A DNA stretch of 64,000 bases from Antarctobacter albus (lineage in GTDB: Bacteria; Pseudomonadota; Alphaproteobacteria; Rhodobacterales; Rhodobacteraceae): the NCBI RefSeq assembly GCF_900101505.1, contig NZ_FMZI01000008.1, forward strand, positions 220,647 through 284,646, written 5' to 3'. Numbering within the stretch: position 1 is the stretch's first letter; each line of letters begins with the position of its first letter. This document shows, piece after piece, positions 1 through 9,886 of the stretch. A model generated the notes under the pieces. The model did no database searches and had not been told where the DNA came from. It saw nothing but the letters and a program-made list of their open reading frames with translations. A program made the position numbers and the translations under genes.

Positions 1-227
1 CGACGCCCGACCACGCAGGACGCACGATCCGCGCCCTGGGAGAGGACGGCTGGCGGCAGGTTGCCGAGACGCCGCCATGCGCTCCGCCGTTTCGCGCCGC
101 CTTGTCCCTGCCGTCGATCTGGCAGGATGACACCTTGCTGGCCTGCGATGCCCTGGGTGTCGGCCCCGGCAATACTGCGCGCCTGTGCCGCGCCGGGGTG
201 TTCCGCGACTTCCTGCTCTCGCATTGA
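1..227 (+). CDS. tilS: tRNA(Ile)-lysidine synthase, C-terminal end (partial)
   Basis: TilS places lysidine at C34 of tRNA-Ile(CAU) so that it reads AUA. Only the last 74 codons are here: an open frame from base 3 to a TGA at 225-227, with the C-terminal pattern RALGEDGWRQ followed by SLPSIWQDDTLLACDALG. The catalytic PP-loop lies before the window. The sequence match alone is modest. The call leans on context, because tilS directly upstream of ftsH is a very common order in Rhodobacterales. The stop is about 80 bases before the ftsH start. Confidence 0.7.
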   Translation, partial: TPDHAGRTIRALGEDGWRQVAETPPCAPPFRAALSLPSIWQDDTLLACDALGVGPGNTARLCRAGVFRDFLLSH

Positions 228-290
228 AGCCGGGGCGCCGATCTCTATGTTACACTGCAACTCGCTGTGCTATGAGCCTGCAAAGCTTAC

Positions 291-297
291 AAAGGAG
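291..297 (+). promoter_or_regulatory. Ribosome binding site fixing a TTG start for ftsH
   Basis: AAAGGAG ends 8 bases before a TTG at 306. No ATG or GTG in frame lies near, and the protein from TTG begins [14 protein letters not shown], the expected FtsH N-terminal anchor, so the TTG is taken as the true start. Confidence 0.75.
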
Positions 298-305
298 TTC
301 CCCCC

Positions 306-2221
<1,916 letters not shown>

Positions 2222-2225
<4 letters not shown>

Positions 2226-3040
2226 CGACCGGGAAGACAGAAGACGATTGGGACCCCGGGACCTATCACAGGTTCCGGGGTTATCGTTTGCTGCCCGCAC
2301 TGGATCTCTTGGCGCGGATCGGGCCATTGCCGGTGGGCGACGTTGTGGACCTTGGCTGTGGGGCCGGGGACGTGGCGCCGGACCTGCACCTGCGGTTCTG
2401 CAAGACGACCGGCGCCAGGCTGATCGGAGTCGACAGCTCTCCGGCGATGCTGCAACAGGCGCGGGGGCAGGGGGTCTATGATCGCTTGGACGAGAGAGAC
2501 ATCGCGGAATGGCGACCGAAAAAGGCGCCTGCACTGATATTCTCCAATGCCGCTCTGCACTGGATCGACGGTCACGAGGCCATCCTGCCCGTCCTTGTGG
2601 ACAGCCTGGTCCCCGGCGGCGTGCTGGCCGTTCAGGTGCCGCATCAGAACAACGCGCCCTCGCATCGGCTGTGGCGCACCCTGGCCGAGGAACTCTGCCC
2701 CGGCCAGCTTCGGGACGTGCACCTGCCCGAGGTGTTGAAACCGGCGCAGTATTATCACCTGCTTGAAGGCCTGGGAGAAATCAGCCTCTGGGAGACGGAG
2801 TATTTCCAGAAACTTCCGCCCTGCGACGATGGGCATCCGGTACGCCGCTTTACAGAGGCGACCTATGCCCGGCCCATCCTGCGGGCCATGCCCGAAACGG
2901 CCCGCGCCAGACTGGTGGCCGCTTATGACGAACTGATTCCCAAGGCCTACCCGTTGTCCGCCGATGGGGGCGCGTTGTTCCCCCTTCGGCGGATGTTCTT
3001 TACCCTTACCCGTGAAGGGCGATCCGTTCCCGCCCCCTAG
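2222..3040 (+). CDS. SAM-dependent methyltransferase, trans-aconitate 2-methyltransferase-like
   Basis: Class I methyltransferase of 272 residues. The SAM-binding motif [11 protein letters not shown] is at 41-50, followed by an acidic strand end GVDSSPAML near 69-77 and a motif II/III region ([11 protein letters not shown], then [12 protein letters not shown]). The layout and the N-terminal pattern (Y-x-F/R-G-Y-R-PALDLL) match the Tam family, which methylates trans-aconitate in the cytosol to detoxify it. It overlaps the ftsH stop by four bases and is probably co-transcribed. Substrate is inferred from family only; other small-acid methyltransferases look similar. Confidence 0.8.
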
Positions 3041-3050
3041 AAAGGCCCCC

Positions 3051-3638
3051 ATGCCCGCGCTCAAACCGACTGATTACACCGCAACCGTCACATGGTTGGG
3101 GGTCGTGACGAATGCCGACCGTGTCGAACTGCTGTCCGAACCGAGAGAGCGGCTGGACCTGACCTTTGACGGCGTGGCGGGATCGTTCCACGGCGGCGCG
3201 ACGCGGCCTTCTTGTACGCGGGTCAAGTCGCAGTATCCCAAGGGCACGGAAATCCGGAACGAACGTCAACTGAGTATCATCAGCGCCGAGGAACTGGCCG
3301 AGATCGCCGCCCTGATCGGCGTGCAGGCGATTGACCCGGCGAGGCTGGGCGCCTCTATGGTTCTCAGCGGATTGCCGGATTTCAGCTTTGTCCCGCCATC
3401 ATCCAGGCTGCAGGCGCCTTCGGGGGCGACGCTGACCGTGGACATGCAGAACCGGCCTTGCCAGTTTCCCGCCAAGAGCATCGAGGCAGTGGCACCGGGC
3501 AAGGGGCGCGGCTTCAAGCCCGCCGCCGCGGGACGGCGCGGCGTGACCGCCTCTGTCGCCCGAGAGGGCAGTGTGGCGATCGGCGATGTCCTGCGCTTGC
3601 ACATCCCCGATCAGCGCGCCTGGCAGCCCGAGGGCTGA
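3051..3638 (+). CDS. MOSC domain-containing protein
   Basis: 195-residue single-domain MOSC (molybdenum cofactor sulfurase C-terminal) protein. The key family feature is the conserved cysteine in the segment NRPCQFPAKSIE (Cys137), which in MOSC proteins is thought to handle sulfur or bind the molybdenum cofactor. Start chosen at the ATG ten bases after the methyltransferase stop; a longer in-frame extension would run into the preceding gene. No N-terminal sulfurase domain is present. Role in the cell is unknown; a sulfur-carrier role for a molybdoenzyme is plausible, as two Mo-hydroxylases occur further along this window. Confidence 0.85.
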   Translation: MPALKPTDYTATVTWLGVVTNADRVELLSEPRERLDLTFDGVAGSFHGGATRPSCTRVKSQYPKGTEIRNERQLSIISAEELAEIAALIGVQAIDPARLGASMVLSGLPDFSFVPPSSRLQAPSGATLTVDMQNRPCQFPAKSIEAVAPGKGRGFKPAAAGRRGVTASVAREGSVAIGDVLRLHIPDQRAWQPEG

Positions 3639-3919
3639 ATCCGGGCCGATCTTGGCCGAATTCCACGAATAGAGACCGAAGTTTCCGATACGAAAGTTCG
3701 TGTTGCTCTGCGCCCGTGCAGCAGTGATCTATGGGCGCAGCGGGATCACCATCCGCCCCGCCGGAGCCTGGGGTTTCCGATCAGCGGCACATGGCTGCTG
3801 ACGCGGGCAACCTTCGCCGCAGTTACGCAAGAAAAGGTCGGATTCGCTTTCACAGGCGGTCCGGCACATCGCTATGGCTGGGCCATCGCGAAACCATCCG
3901 CAACAGGGACAGCACCAAG
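3639..3919 (+). other. 281-base leader upstream of fhs with a stable hairpin
   Basis: No coding potential that I trust. The most obvious structure is an 8-bp perfect stem, CTGCGCCC at 3708-3715 pairing with GGGCGCAG at 3733-3740, followed by pyrimidine- and GC-rich sequence (GCCGGAGCCTGGGG near 3763-3776). The ribosome binding site before fhs is weak (GGGAC). Genes of formyl-folate metabolism are known targets of the ZTP (pfl) riboswitch, but I cannot fit the full consensus here, so this is marked only as a candidate structured leader. Confidence 0.3.
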
Positions 3920-5596
3920 ATGGCATTCAAGTCCGACATCGAAATCGCCCGCGAGGCCAACAAGAAGCCGATCCAGCAGATCGGGGATGCGCTGAACATT
4001 CCGGGTGAGCACTTGCTGCCCTACGGCCATGACAAGGCCAAGATCAGCCAGGCCTTCATCGACAGCGTCCAGGAACGCCCCGATGGCAAGCTGATCCTCG
4101 TGACCGCGATCAACCCGACGCCCGCGGGCGAAGGCAAGACCACCACGACCGTGGGTCTGGGCGACGGTCTGAACCATATCGGCAAGAAGGCGATGATCTG
4201 CATCCGCGAAGCCTCGCTTGGCCCGAACTTCGGGATGAAGGGCGGCGCCGCCGGCGGTGGCAAGGCGCAGGTCGTGCCGATGGAGGAAATGAACCTCCAC
4301 TTCACCGGTGACTTCCACGCCATCACCAGCGCCCACAGCCTGCTGTCGGCCATGATCGACAACCACATCTACTGGGGCAACGAGGCCCAGATCGACCAGC
4401 GCCGCGTCACCTGGCGCCGTGTGGTGGACATGAACGACCGGTCGCTGCGCCAGATCACCTCCTCGCTCGGCGGTGTCTCCAACGGGTTCCCGCGCGAGGA
4501 CGGTTTCGACATCACCGTGGCTTCCGAGGTCATGGCGATCCTCTGCCTGGCGAAGAACCTCAAGGACCTCGAAGAGCGTCTGGGCAACATGATCGTGGCC
4601 TACCGTCGCGACAAGTCGCCGGTGTTCTGCCGTGACATCAAGGCCGAGGGCGCGATGACCGTCCTGCTCAAGGACGCGATGCAGCCGAACCTGGTGCAGA
4701 CGCTGGAAAACAACCCGGCATTCGTCCACGGCGGTCCCTTTGCCAACATCGCGCACGGCTGCAACTCGGTCATCGCGACGACGACCGCGCTGAAACTGGC
4801 CGACTATGTCGTGACCGAGGCGGGCTTTGGCGCCGACCTGGGTGCCGAGAAGTTCATGGACATCAAGTGCCGCAAGGCGGGCCTCAAGCCCGACGCGGTT
4901 GTCATCGTCGCCACCGTGCGCGCGATGAAGATGAACGGCGGCGTGGCCAAGGCCGATCTTGGCACCGAGAACGTCGCAGCCGTCAAGGCGGGTTGTCCGA
5001 ACCTGGGCCGCCACATCGAGAACATGAAAAAGTTCGGCGTGCCGGCGGTCGTGGGCATCAACCACTTCGTCACCGACACCGACGCAGAGGTGCAGGCGGT
5101 CATGGACTACTGTGCCGAGCTGGGTGTCGAAGCGATCCTGAACAAGCACTGGGAACTGGGCGGCGAAGGCATCACCGAGACCGCGAAGAAGGTTGTCGAG
5201 CTCTGTGAAAGCGGGGCGGCCAACTACGCGCCGCTCTACGCCGACGAGCTGTCGCTGGCCGAGAAGATCGAGACCGTCTGTAAGGAAATCTACCGCGCCG
5301 ACAGCGTGGTGATGGACGGCAAGATCCTGAACCAGCTGAAGGAATGGGAAGGCCAGGGCTACGGCAACCTGCCGGTCTGCATGGCCAAGACGCAGTATTC
5401 CTTCTCGACCGACCCGACCCAGCGCGGCGCGCCCACCGGCTTTGACATCCCCGTGCGTGAGGTCCGCCTGTCGGCCGGGGCTGGCTTCATCGTGGTGGTC
5501 TGCGGTGAGATCATGACCATGCCGGGCCTGCCGCGTGTGCCGGCAGCGGAATCGATCCGCCTGAACGACGAAGGTCTGATCGAAGGCCTGTTCTAA
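3920..5596 (+). CDS. fhs: Formate--tetrahydrofolate ligase
   Basis: Catalyses ATP + formate + THF to 10-formyl-THF in the cytosol, feeding purine and formyl-methionine synthesis and, in methylotrophic or demethylating marine bacteria, C1 oxidation or assimilation. 558 residues, normal length. The family P-loop region [12 protein letters not shown] is at 66-77, followed by [19 protein letters not shown], which is highly conserved. The start is the ATG giving [13 protein letters not shown], the usual N-terminus; in-frame sequence upstream does not resemble the family. FolD, which interconverts the product further, is encoded just downstream. Confidence 0.98.
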   Translation: MAFKSDIEIAREANKKPIQQIGDALNIPGEHLLPYGHDKAKISQAFIDSVQERPDGKLILVTAINPTPAGEGKTTTTVGLGDGLNHIGKKAMICIREASLGPNFGMKGGAAGGGKAQVVPMEEMNLHFTGDFHAITSAHSLLSAMIDNHIYWGNEAQIDQRRVTWRRVVDMNDRSLRQITSSLGGVSNGFPREDGFDITVASEVMAILCLAKNLKDLEERLGNMIVAYRRDKSPVFCRDIKAEGAMTVLLKDAMQPNLVQTLENNPAFVHGGPFANIAHGCNSVIATTTALKLADYVVTEAGFGADLGAEKFMDIKCRKAGLKPDAVVIVATVRAMKMNGGVAKADLGTENVAAVKAGCPNLGRHIENMKKFGVPAVVGINHFVTDTDAEVQAVMDYCAELGVEAILNKHWELGGEGITETAKKVVELCESGAANYAPLYADELSLAEKIETVCKEIYRADSVVMDGKILNQLKEWEGQGYGNLPVCMAKTQYSFSTDPTQRGAPTGFDIPVREVRLSAGAGFIVVVCGEIMTMPGLPRVPAAESIRLNDEGLIEGLF

Positions 5597-5836
5597 GTGA
5601 CAAAGAGGACACGCCCGCGCGGAACGACCATCGTCGCGGGCGTGTTCGGTTTGCTGGTCCTGACCATCGGGACGGCGATGATTGGGGCGGCTCTGGCAAG
5701 TTGGCTGATCCCTGGTGACAGCGGCAGGGAAGGCCAACTCGGGTTCGTGCTGTTGCTGCCGGTTCTGTGGCTCTGGAAGAAATTCCTGGAATATTGCGGG
5801 ATTGTTTTCCCGGGGCCGGACGGCGACGGAAAATGA
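5597..5836 (+). CDS. Small two-helix membrane protein, unknown function
   Basis: 79 residues, starting at a GTG that touches the fhs stop codon (TAA then GTG), which suggests translational coupling. There is a basic N-terminus (MTKRTRPRG), one hydrophobic helix at about 11-37 and a second at about 48-60, with a short acidic tail. I do not recognise a family. The position inside the fhs-folD block and the stop-start contact support a real gene, but a chance frame cannot be excluded. Confidence 0.55.
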   Translation: MTKRTRPRGTTIVAGVFGLLVLTIGTAMIGAALASWLIPGDSGREGQLGFVLLLPVLWLWKKFLEYCGIVFPGPDGDGK

Positions 5837-5876
5837 CGGTAGGGAGGGGCAGGTTCAATTGCGAAAAGGGAAATCC

Positions 5877-6191
5877 ATGACGCGTCCTGCCCCCGAAACC
5901 ATTGAGAGCATGGCGGAACTTCGGCTCTGCATCGACGAGATCGACGGCGAACTTGTGCGCCTTCTGGCAGAGCGTGAAGGCTACACCGACCGCGCGCCCG
6001 ACCTGAAGGCGCGCGAGGGCATCGCGGCCCGGGCACCGCGCCGGATCGAGGCGGTTCTGGCCAACGTGGGCGACAGGGCTCGGGCCGAGGGGCTGGACCC
6101 GGAGCTCGCCCGGGCGATTTGGACACTCATGATCGAGACGGTGATCGCCCGCGAGGAACGGGTGATCGGCAAGGAAGGGATAGACGGATGA
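5877..6191 (+). CDS. Chorismate mutase family protein (AroQ type)
   Basis: 104-residue all-helical protein of the AroQ class, which converts chorismate to prephenate (tyrosine and phenylalanine synthesis). It shows the N-terminal helix pattern [20 protein letters not shown], with the Arg/Asp spacing of the family, then a second helix rich in Arg and Ala. Alphaproteobacteria often carry a small stand-alone copy. An AAAAGGGA ribosome site precedes the ATG. The stop overlaps folD by ATGA, so the two are coupled. Related PchB-type isochorismate-pyruvate lyases cannot be excluded. Confidence 0.85.
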   Translation: MTRPAPETIESMAELRLCIDEIDGELVRLLAEREGYTDRAPDLKAREGIAARAPRRIEAVLANVGDRARAEGLDPELARAIWTLMIETVIAREERVIGKEGIDG

Positions 6192-7090
6192 GCGCAACAA
6201 TCATTGACGGCAAGGCCTTTGCGGCCACGGTCCGCGAGAAGGTGGCGGCGCATGTGGCGCGGCTGAAGGATGAGAACGGCATCACGCCCGGCCTGGCGGT
6301 GGTGCTGGTGGGCGAGGACCCGGCCAGCCAGGTCTACGTCCGTTCGAAGGGCAAGCAGACCGTCGAGGTCGGCATGAACTCCTACGAGCACAAGCTGGAG
6401 GCCGACACCTCCGAGGCGGACCTGCTGGCGCTGATCGACAAGCTGAACAAGGACCCGGCTGTACATGGCATCCTGGTGCAGCTGCCCCTGCCGAAACACC
6501 TCGACGAGGACCTGGTGATCAACTCGATCGAGCCCTCCAAGGACGTGGACGGCTTTCACATTTCCAACGTGGGCCTGCTGGGCACCGGTCAGAAATCGAT
6601 GGTGCCCTGCACGCCGCTGGGTTGCCTGATGATGCTGCGCGACCACCACGGCAGCCTGTCCGGCATGGACGCGGTGGTGATCGGCCGGTCGAACATCGTC
6701 GGCAAGCCGATGGCGCAGCTGCTGCTGGGGGACTCGTGCACCGTGACGATTGCGCACAGCCGGACCAAGGACCTGCCGGAGGTCGTGCGCCGCGCCGATA
6801 TCGTCGTGGCCGCCGTGGGCCGCCCCGAGATGGTGCCGGGCGACTGGATCAAGCCGGGCGCCACGGTGATCGACGTGGGCATCAACCGCATCGATGCGCC
6901 GGAAAAGGGCGAAGGCAAGACCCGCCTCGTGGGCGACGCGCATTACGAGAGCTGCGCCGCGGTTGCGGGTGCGATCACGCCGGTGCCCGGCGGCGTCGGC
7001 CCGATGACCATCGCCTGCCTGCTGGCCAACACGCTGACCGCCTGCTGCCGGGCGAATGGACTGGCAGAGCCGGAGGGGCTGACCGCCTGA
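6188..7090 (+). CDS. folD: Bifunctional methylene-THF dehydrogenase / methenyl-THF cyclohydrolase
   Basis: Interconverts 5,10-methylene-THF, 5,10-methenyl-THF and 10-formyl-THF with NADP. 300 residues. The catalytic signature Y50-V-R-S-K54 matches the Tyr/Lys pair of the family, followed by PSKDVDGFH, the dinucleotide-binding [15 protein letters not shown], and the C-terminal [15 protein letters not shown]. It sits with fhs, so formate and methylene-THF pools are linked in one locus. Transcription very likely ends at the hairpin 24 bases after the stop. Confidence 0.98.
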   Translation: MSATIIDGKAFAATVREKVAAHVARLKDENGITPGLAVVLVGEDPASQVYVRSKGKQTVEVGMNSYEHKLEADTSEADLLALIDKLNKDPAVHGILVQLPLPKHLDEDLVINSIEPSKDVDGFHISNVGLLGTGQKSMVPCTPLGCLMMLRDHHGSLSGMDAVVIGRSNIVGKPMAQLLLGDSCTVTIAHSRTKDLPEVVRRADIVVAAVGRPEMVPGDWIKPGATVIDVGINRIDAPEKGEGKTRLVGDAHYESCAAVAGAITPVPGGVGPMTIACLLANTLTACCRANGLAEPEGLTA

Positions 7091-7113
7091 GGGTCACCCC
7101 AGACCAAAATAGG

Positions 7114-7137
7114 CGCGCCCCACCGGGGCGCGTTTTT
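7114..7137 (+). terminator. Rho-independent terminator after folD
   Basis: Perfect 8-bp stem CGCGCCCC / GGGGCGCG with an ACC loop, followed directly by five T residues. It ends the fhs-folD transcription unit. Confidence 0.9.
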
Positions 7138-7236
7138 GTTTCAGCTGATACCCTCGTGGACGGGCGCGGGCCTTCCTCTGGCCATTCCGACCGGGGACCG
7201 GCATGGTGCCCCCCAAAGAAGGGGAGGACAAGAACC

Positions 7237-8124
7237 ATGCGCATTCTGTTTACCGGAGGGTCCGGCAAGGCCGGGCGTCACGTCGTTGCCTACCTGCTGG
7301 ACCAGGGGCACCGGGTTCTGAACGTCGACCGTGTCCCGCTGGACCTGGAAGGCGTCGACAACCGCATCGCCGACATCACAGACGCCGGCCAGGTCTATGA
7401 CGTCATGAGCAGCCTCGCGGGCCTCGACGAGCTGGAGCCGGGAACTGGCGTGCCGAGGTTCGATGCCGTCGTGCATTTCGCGGCGATCCCGCGCATCCTC
7501 GTGACCTCGGACAACGAGTGTTACCGGGTCAACACGCTGGGCACCTACAATATCATCGACGCGGCGGTGAAATTCGGTATCCGCAAGATCGTCTTTGCCT
7601 CGTCCGAGACCACCTATGGCGTCTGTTTCGCCGATGGCGAGCGCAAGCCGGACTTCCTGCCCGTCGACGAGACCCATCCCACCGTGCCCGAGGACAGCTA
7701 TGCAATGTCCAAGGTCTGCAACGAGGTGACGGCGCGCAGCTTTCAAGCGCGCAGCGGGTGCGACATCTACGGCCTGCGGATCAACAACGTGATCGAGCCG
7801 CATGAATACGCACAGGACTTCCCGGCCTACATGCAGGACCCGGCCCTGCGGCGGCGCAACATCTTTGCCTATATCGACGCGCGCGACCTGGGGCAGATGG
7901 TCGACCGGTGCCTGGCGACCGACGGGTTGGGCTACGAGGTCTTCAACGTGTCGAACGACGATCATTCGGTCGGGCTGAGCACCTCTGAACTGATCGAGAG
8001 GTTCTACGAGGGCGTGCCGGTCAAGGGCACGTTGGGCGAGACCGAGACGCTGTACAGCAACCGCAAGGCCAAGGAAATGCTGGGCTACCAGCCGCGCCAC
8101 GGCTGGCGCGATGTGCTGGGGTAA
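7237..8124 (+). CDS. NAD(P)-dependent epimerase/dehydratase (extended SDR)
   Basis: 295-residue extended short-chain dehydrogenase. The nucleotide-binding motif TGGSGKAGRHV is at the N-terminus (Rossmann fold), FAAIP replaces the usual NAA-type strand, and the catalytic Ser/Thr...Tyr-x-x-x-Lys is visible as SSETTYG and SYAMSK. The C-terminal half is the substrate-binding region. A strong GGGGAGG site precedes the ATG. The substrate is likely a nucleotide sugar or similar; I cannot name it. It stands alone after a terminator and converges on the thioesterase gene. Confidence 0.88.
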   Translation: MRILFTGGSGKAGRHVVAYLLDQGHRVLNVDRVPLDLEGVDNRIADITDAGQVYDVMSSLAGLDELEPGTGVPRFDAVVHFAAIPRILVTSDNECYRVNTLGTYNIIDAAVKFGIRKIVFASSETTYGVCFADGERKPDFLPVDETHPTVPEDSYAMSKVCNEVTARSFQARSGCDIYGLRINNVIEPHEYAQDFPAYMQDPALRRRNIFAYIDARDLGQMVDRCLATDGLGYEVFNVSNDDHSVGLSTSELIERFYEGVPVKGTLGETETLYSNRKAKEMLGYQPRHGWRDVLG

Positions 8125-8127
8125 CGG

Positions 8128-8550
8128 TCAGTCCTGCCGGAGCGGGACGCGGACCATCGTCCCGGTCAGCCGGGCGATATGCCGTTCCTCGGTTCCGGTG
8201 ACGGCATAGACATCGGCCTGCGTGACCAGCATCCGCTTGCCCGGCTTGATGACGCTGCCGCGGGCAACGAGGCGTTCCCCGACGCCGGGAGCAAGATAGT
8301 GGATCGCCATTTCGGACGTGACGACGTCACTTTCCGCGTCGAGCAGCGTGACGGCGGCGTAGCCGGCGGCGCTGTCGCCAATGGCAAAGGGCAGGGCGCC
8401 GTGGGCATAGCCCTGTTGCTGCGACACCTCGGGCCGGATCGGCACCTCGATCTCGATTTCGCCGGGGGCGACGCGGGTCAACGACGCGCCAAGTGTGACA
8501 AGCATGCCCTGGTGGTTGAAACTGGTGCGGATGCGCGTGTCTAGGTCCAT
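8128..8550 (-). CDS. PaaI-type hotdog thioesterase
   Basis: 140-residue single hotdog domain, expected to hydrolyse acyl- or aryl-CoA thioesters. The core motif QQGYAHGALPFAIGDSAAGY contains the HG(A/G) turn and the acidic residue of PaaI-type enzymes. Start chosen at MDLDTRIRTSF. It is the last gene of a minus-strand set (helicase, small membrane protein, pdeM, thioesterase), although a functional link to DNA repair is not evident. Confidence 0.88.
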   Translation of the reverse strand: MDLDTRIRTSFNHQGMLVTLGASLTRVAPGEIEIEVPIRPEVSQQQGYAHGALPFAIGDSAAGYAAVTLLDAESDVVTSEMAIHYLAPGVGERLVARGSVIKPGKRMLVTQADVYAVTGTEERHIARLTGTMVRVPLRQD

Positions 8551-8591
8551 GTTGCGACTTGGCCATGCCGCGCGGGCAAGGGCAAGAGGGA

Positions 8592-9269
8592 TCAGCCCGC
8601 CCTTGCGCGACGGGGCATCGGAATGGCCACGGGACGCGGACCCGTCAGGATGGCCTGGGCCGACGGGTCCATAAGGTCGGAGAGGACGGGAGCATCGCAG
8701 TGCAGCCCGCCGGTGTAGGCCCCATAGGCGGGCAGGATCAGGCGCGTTTCGTCGACCAGGAAACAGGGGCGGGTCACGCTGCGCCCCCTGAGGGACAGTC
8801 GCGCCTTGGGATGATAGTGGCCCGAAACCTCTGCCCGGCCATCCGGAGTGGCGATATGGCGAAAGGTCAGAGCGGCTTCTCTGTGTTCGGAGCGATGCGC
8901 GCCTTTCAGTGTCACGGGGGCCGGATCGTGGTTGCCTGCGATCCAGATCCACTCTCGCCCCGCCTGCAGACGGGTGATCCACAGCAGGTCTTCCTGCGGC
9001 AGAGCGGACTCTATCCCCGGCGCATCGAAACTGTCGCCCAGGCAGATGACCCGCTGGGTCTTGGTGGCGGCAAGATCATCGTCCAGACGTTGCAGGGTCT
9101 CCCGCGTCTCGTAGGGCGGAAGCTGCGCGCCCCCCACGGCGGAAAGCCGCGCGGATTTGCCGAGATGCAGGTCAGAGACCACCAGTATCCCGGCCTCGGG
9201 CCAGTGCAGTGCCCCGGACGGGAGGGCCTGCAGGGTGACGCCATGAAAAGAGAACCCGTGCGTGTTCAT
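8592..9269 (-). CDS. pdeM: Ligase-associated DNA damage response metallophosphoesterase PdeM
   Basis: 225-residue calcineurin-like nuclease predicted to act in a bacterial repair set with an ATP-dependent ligase, an MBL-fold exonuclease and an Lhr-type helicase. All metal-binding motifs are visible in order: SDLHLGK (Asp33, His35), GDSFD, GNHD and GHYHPKA. Start set at MNTHGFSFHG; an upstream in-frame Met would add 15 residues of poor quality. The partner helicase is encoded two genes upstream on the same strand, but the ligase and exonuclease genes are not in this window. Confidence 0.9.
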   Translation of the reverse strand: MNTHGFSFHGVTLQALPSGALHWPEAGILVVSDLHLGKSARLSAVGGAQLPPYETRETLQRLDDDLAATKTQRVICLGDSFDAPGIESALPQEDLLWITRLQAGREWIWIAGNHDPAPVTLKGAHRSEHREAALTFRHIATPDGRAEVSGHYHPKARLSLRGRSVTRPCFLVDETRLILPAYGAYTGGLHCDAPVLSDLMDPSAQAILTGPRPVAIPMPRRARAG

Positions 9270-9317
9270 GGCTTGTTCTTGACACGCCGTGGCGGTGTCC
9301 GCAAGCGGGTGCAAGGC

Positions 9318-9713
9318 TCAGGCGGCCTTGCGGTCTTCCTCGGCTGTTGTCGCGGCGTTGCGTGCCTTGCGGGCGGCCTTTTCGGCACGTGCATCGGCGG
9401 CCCATAGGTCCAGCAGGTCCTGCGCGTCCGCCTGCCATTCGTCAAGTGTGGGCGTTTCTGTCCGGACAAAGCGGGCTGGGCGCCGATCTGCGAGCGTCGG
9501 CAGGATGAAGGCCAGGGTAAGGATAAGGGCAACCGTCACGACCGCGCCGCCAACCCAGGCTGTCGCCAGAACCCACGCCCAGTGCAGCCCCGCCACCTGT
9601 GCGGCGATGCCCATTCCCGTGATGCAAAGGATGTTCAGAACGAGGATCGAGAAGACGTTGAGAACGGCAGGAGTGTCATCGTGAAGCTGGTCGGGATCGA
9701 AATGGACAGACAT
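9318..9713 (-). CDS. Hypothetical protein with two membrane helices and a charged tail
   Basis: 131 residues from MSVHFDPDQLHDD. There are two hydrophobic segments (about residues 19-43 and 48-75), then a cytoplasmic tail rich in Ala, Asp, Glu, Lys and Arg that is likely helical. I do not recognise the family. It lies between pdeM and the helicase on the same strand. An alternative start 15 codons upstream (MADRKLPP) cannot be ruled out, because neither has a strong ribosome binding site. Confidence 0.6.
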   Translation of the reverse strand: MSVHFDPDQLHDDTPAVLNVFSILVLNILCITGMGIAAQVAGLHWAWVLATAWVGGAVVTVALILTLAFILPTLADRRPARFVRTETPTLDEWQADAQDLLDLWAADARAEKAARKARNAATTAEEDRKAA

Positions 9714-9886
9714 TGTTCGGGGCTTTCGTTGTAAGGGGGGCAGCTTTCTGTCTGCCATGACCTGCACCGGGGCAAGCCGCCGTTTTGGCCCTGCGAACGG
9801 TATAAGGGATCGCGCTGGCCGGATCACGCGGACGCTTGGGTGGTTCGGTGCGAAATCGGAGAGGAGGCCTATCCGTTGGGGTAGGG

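Noticed and set aside
3872..5737. Long minus-strand open frame opposite fhs
   Set aside because: Same shadow effect; composition typical of the reverse complement of a conserved GC-rich gene.
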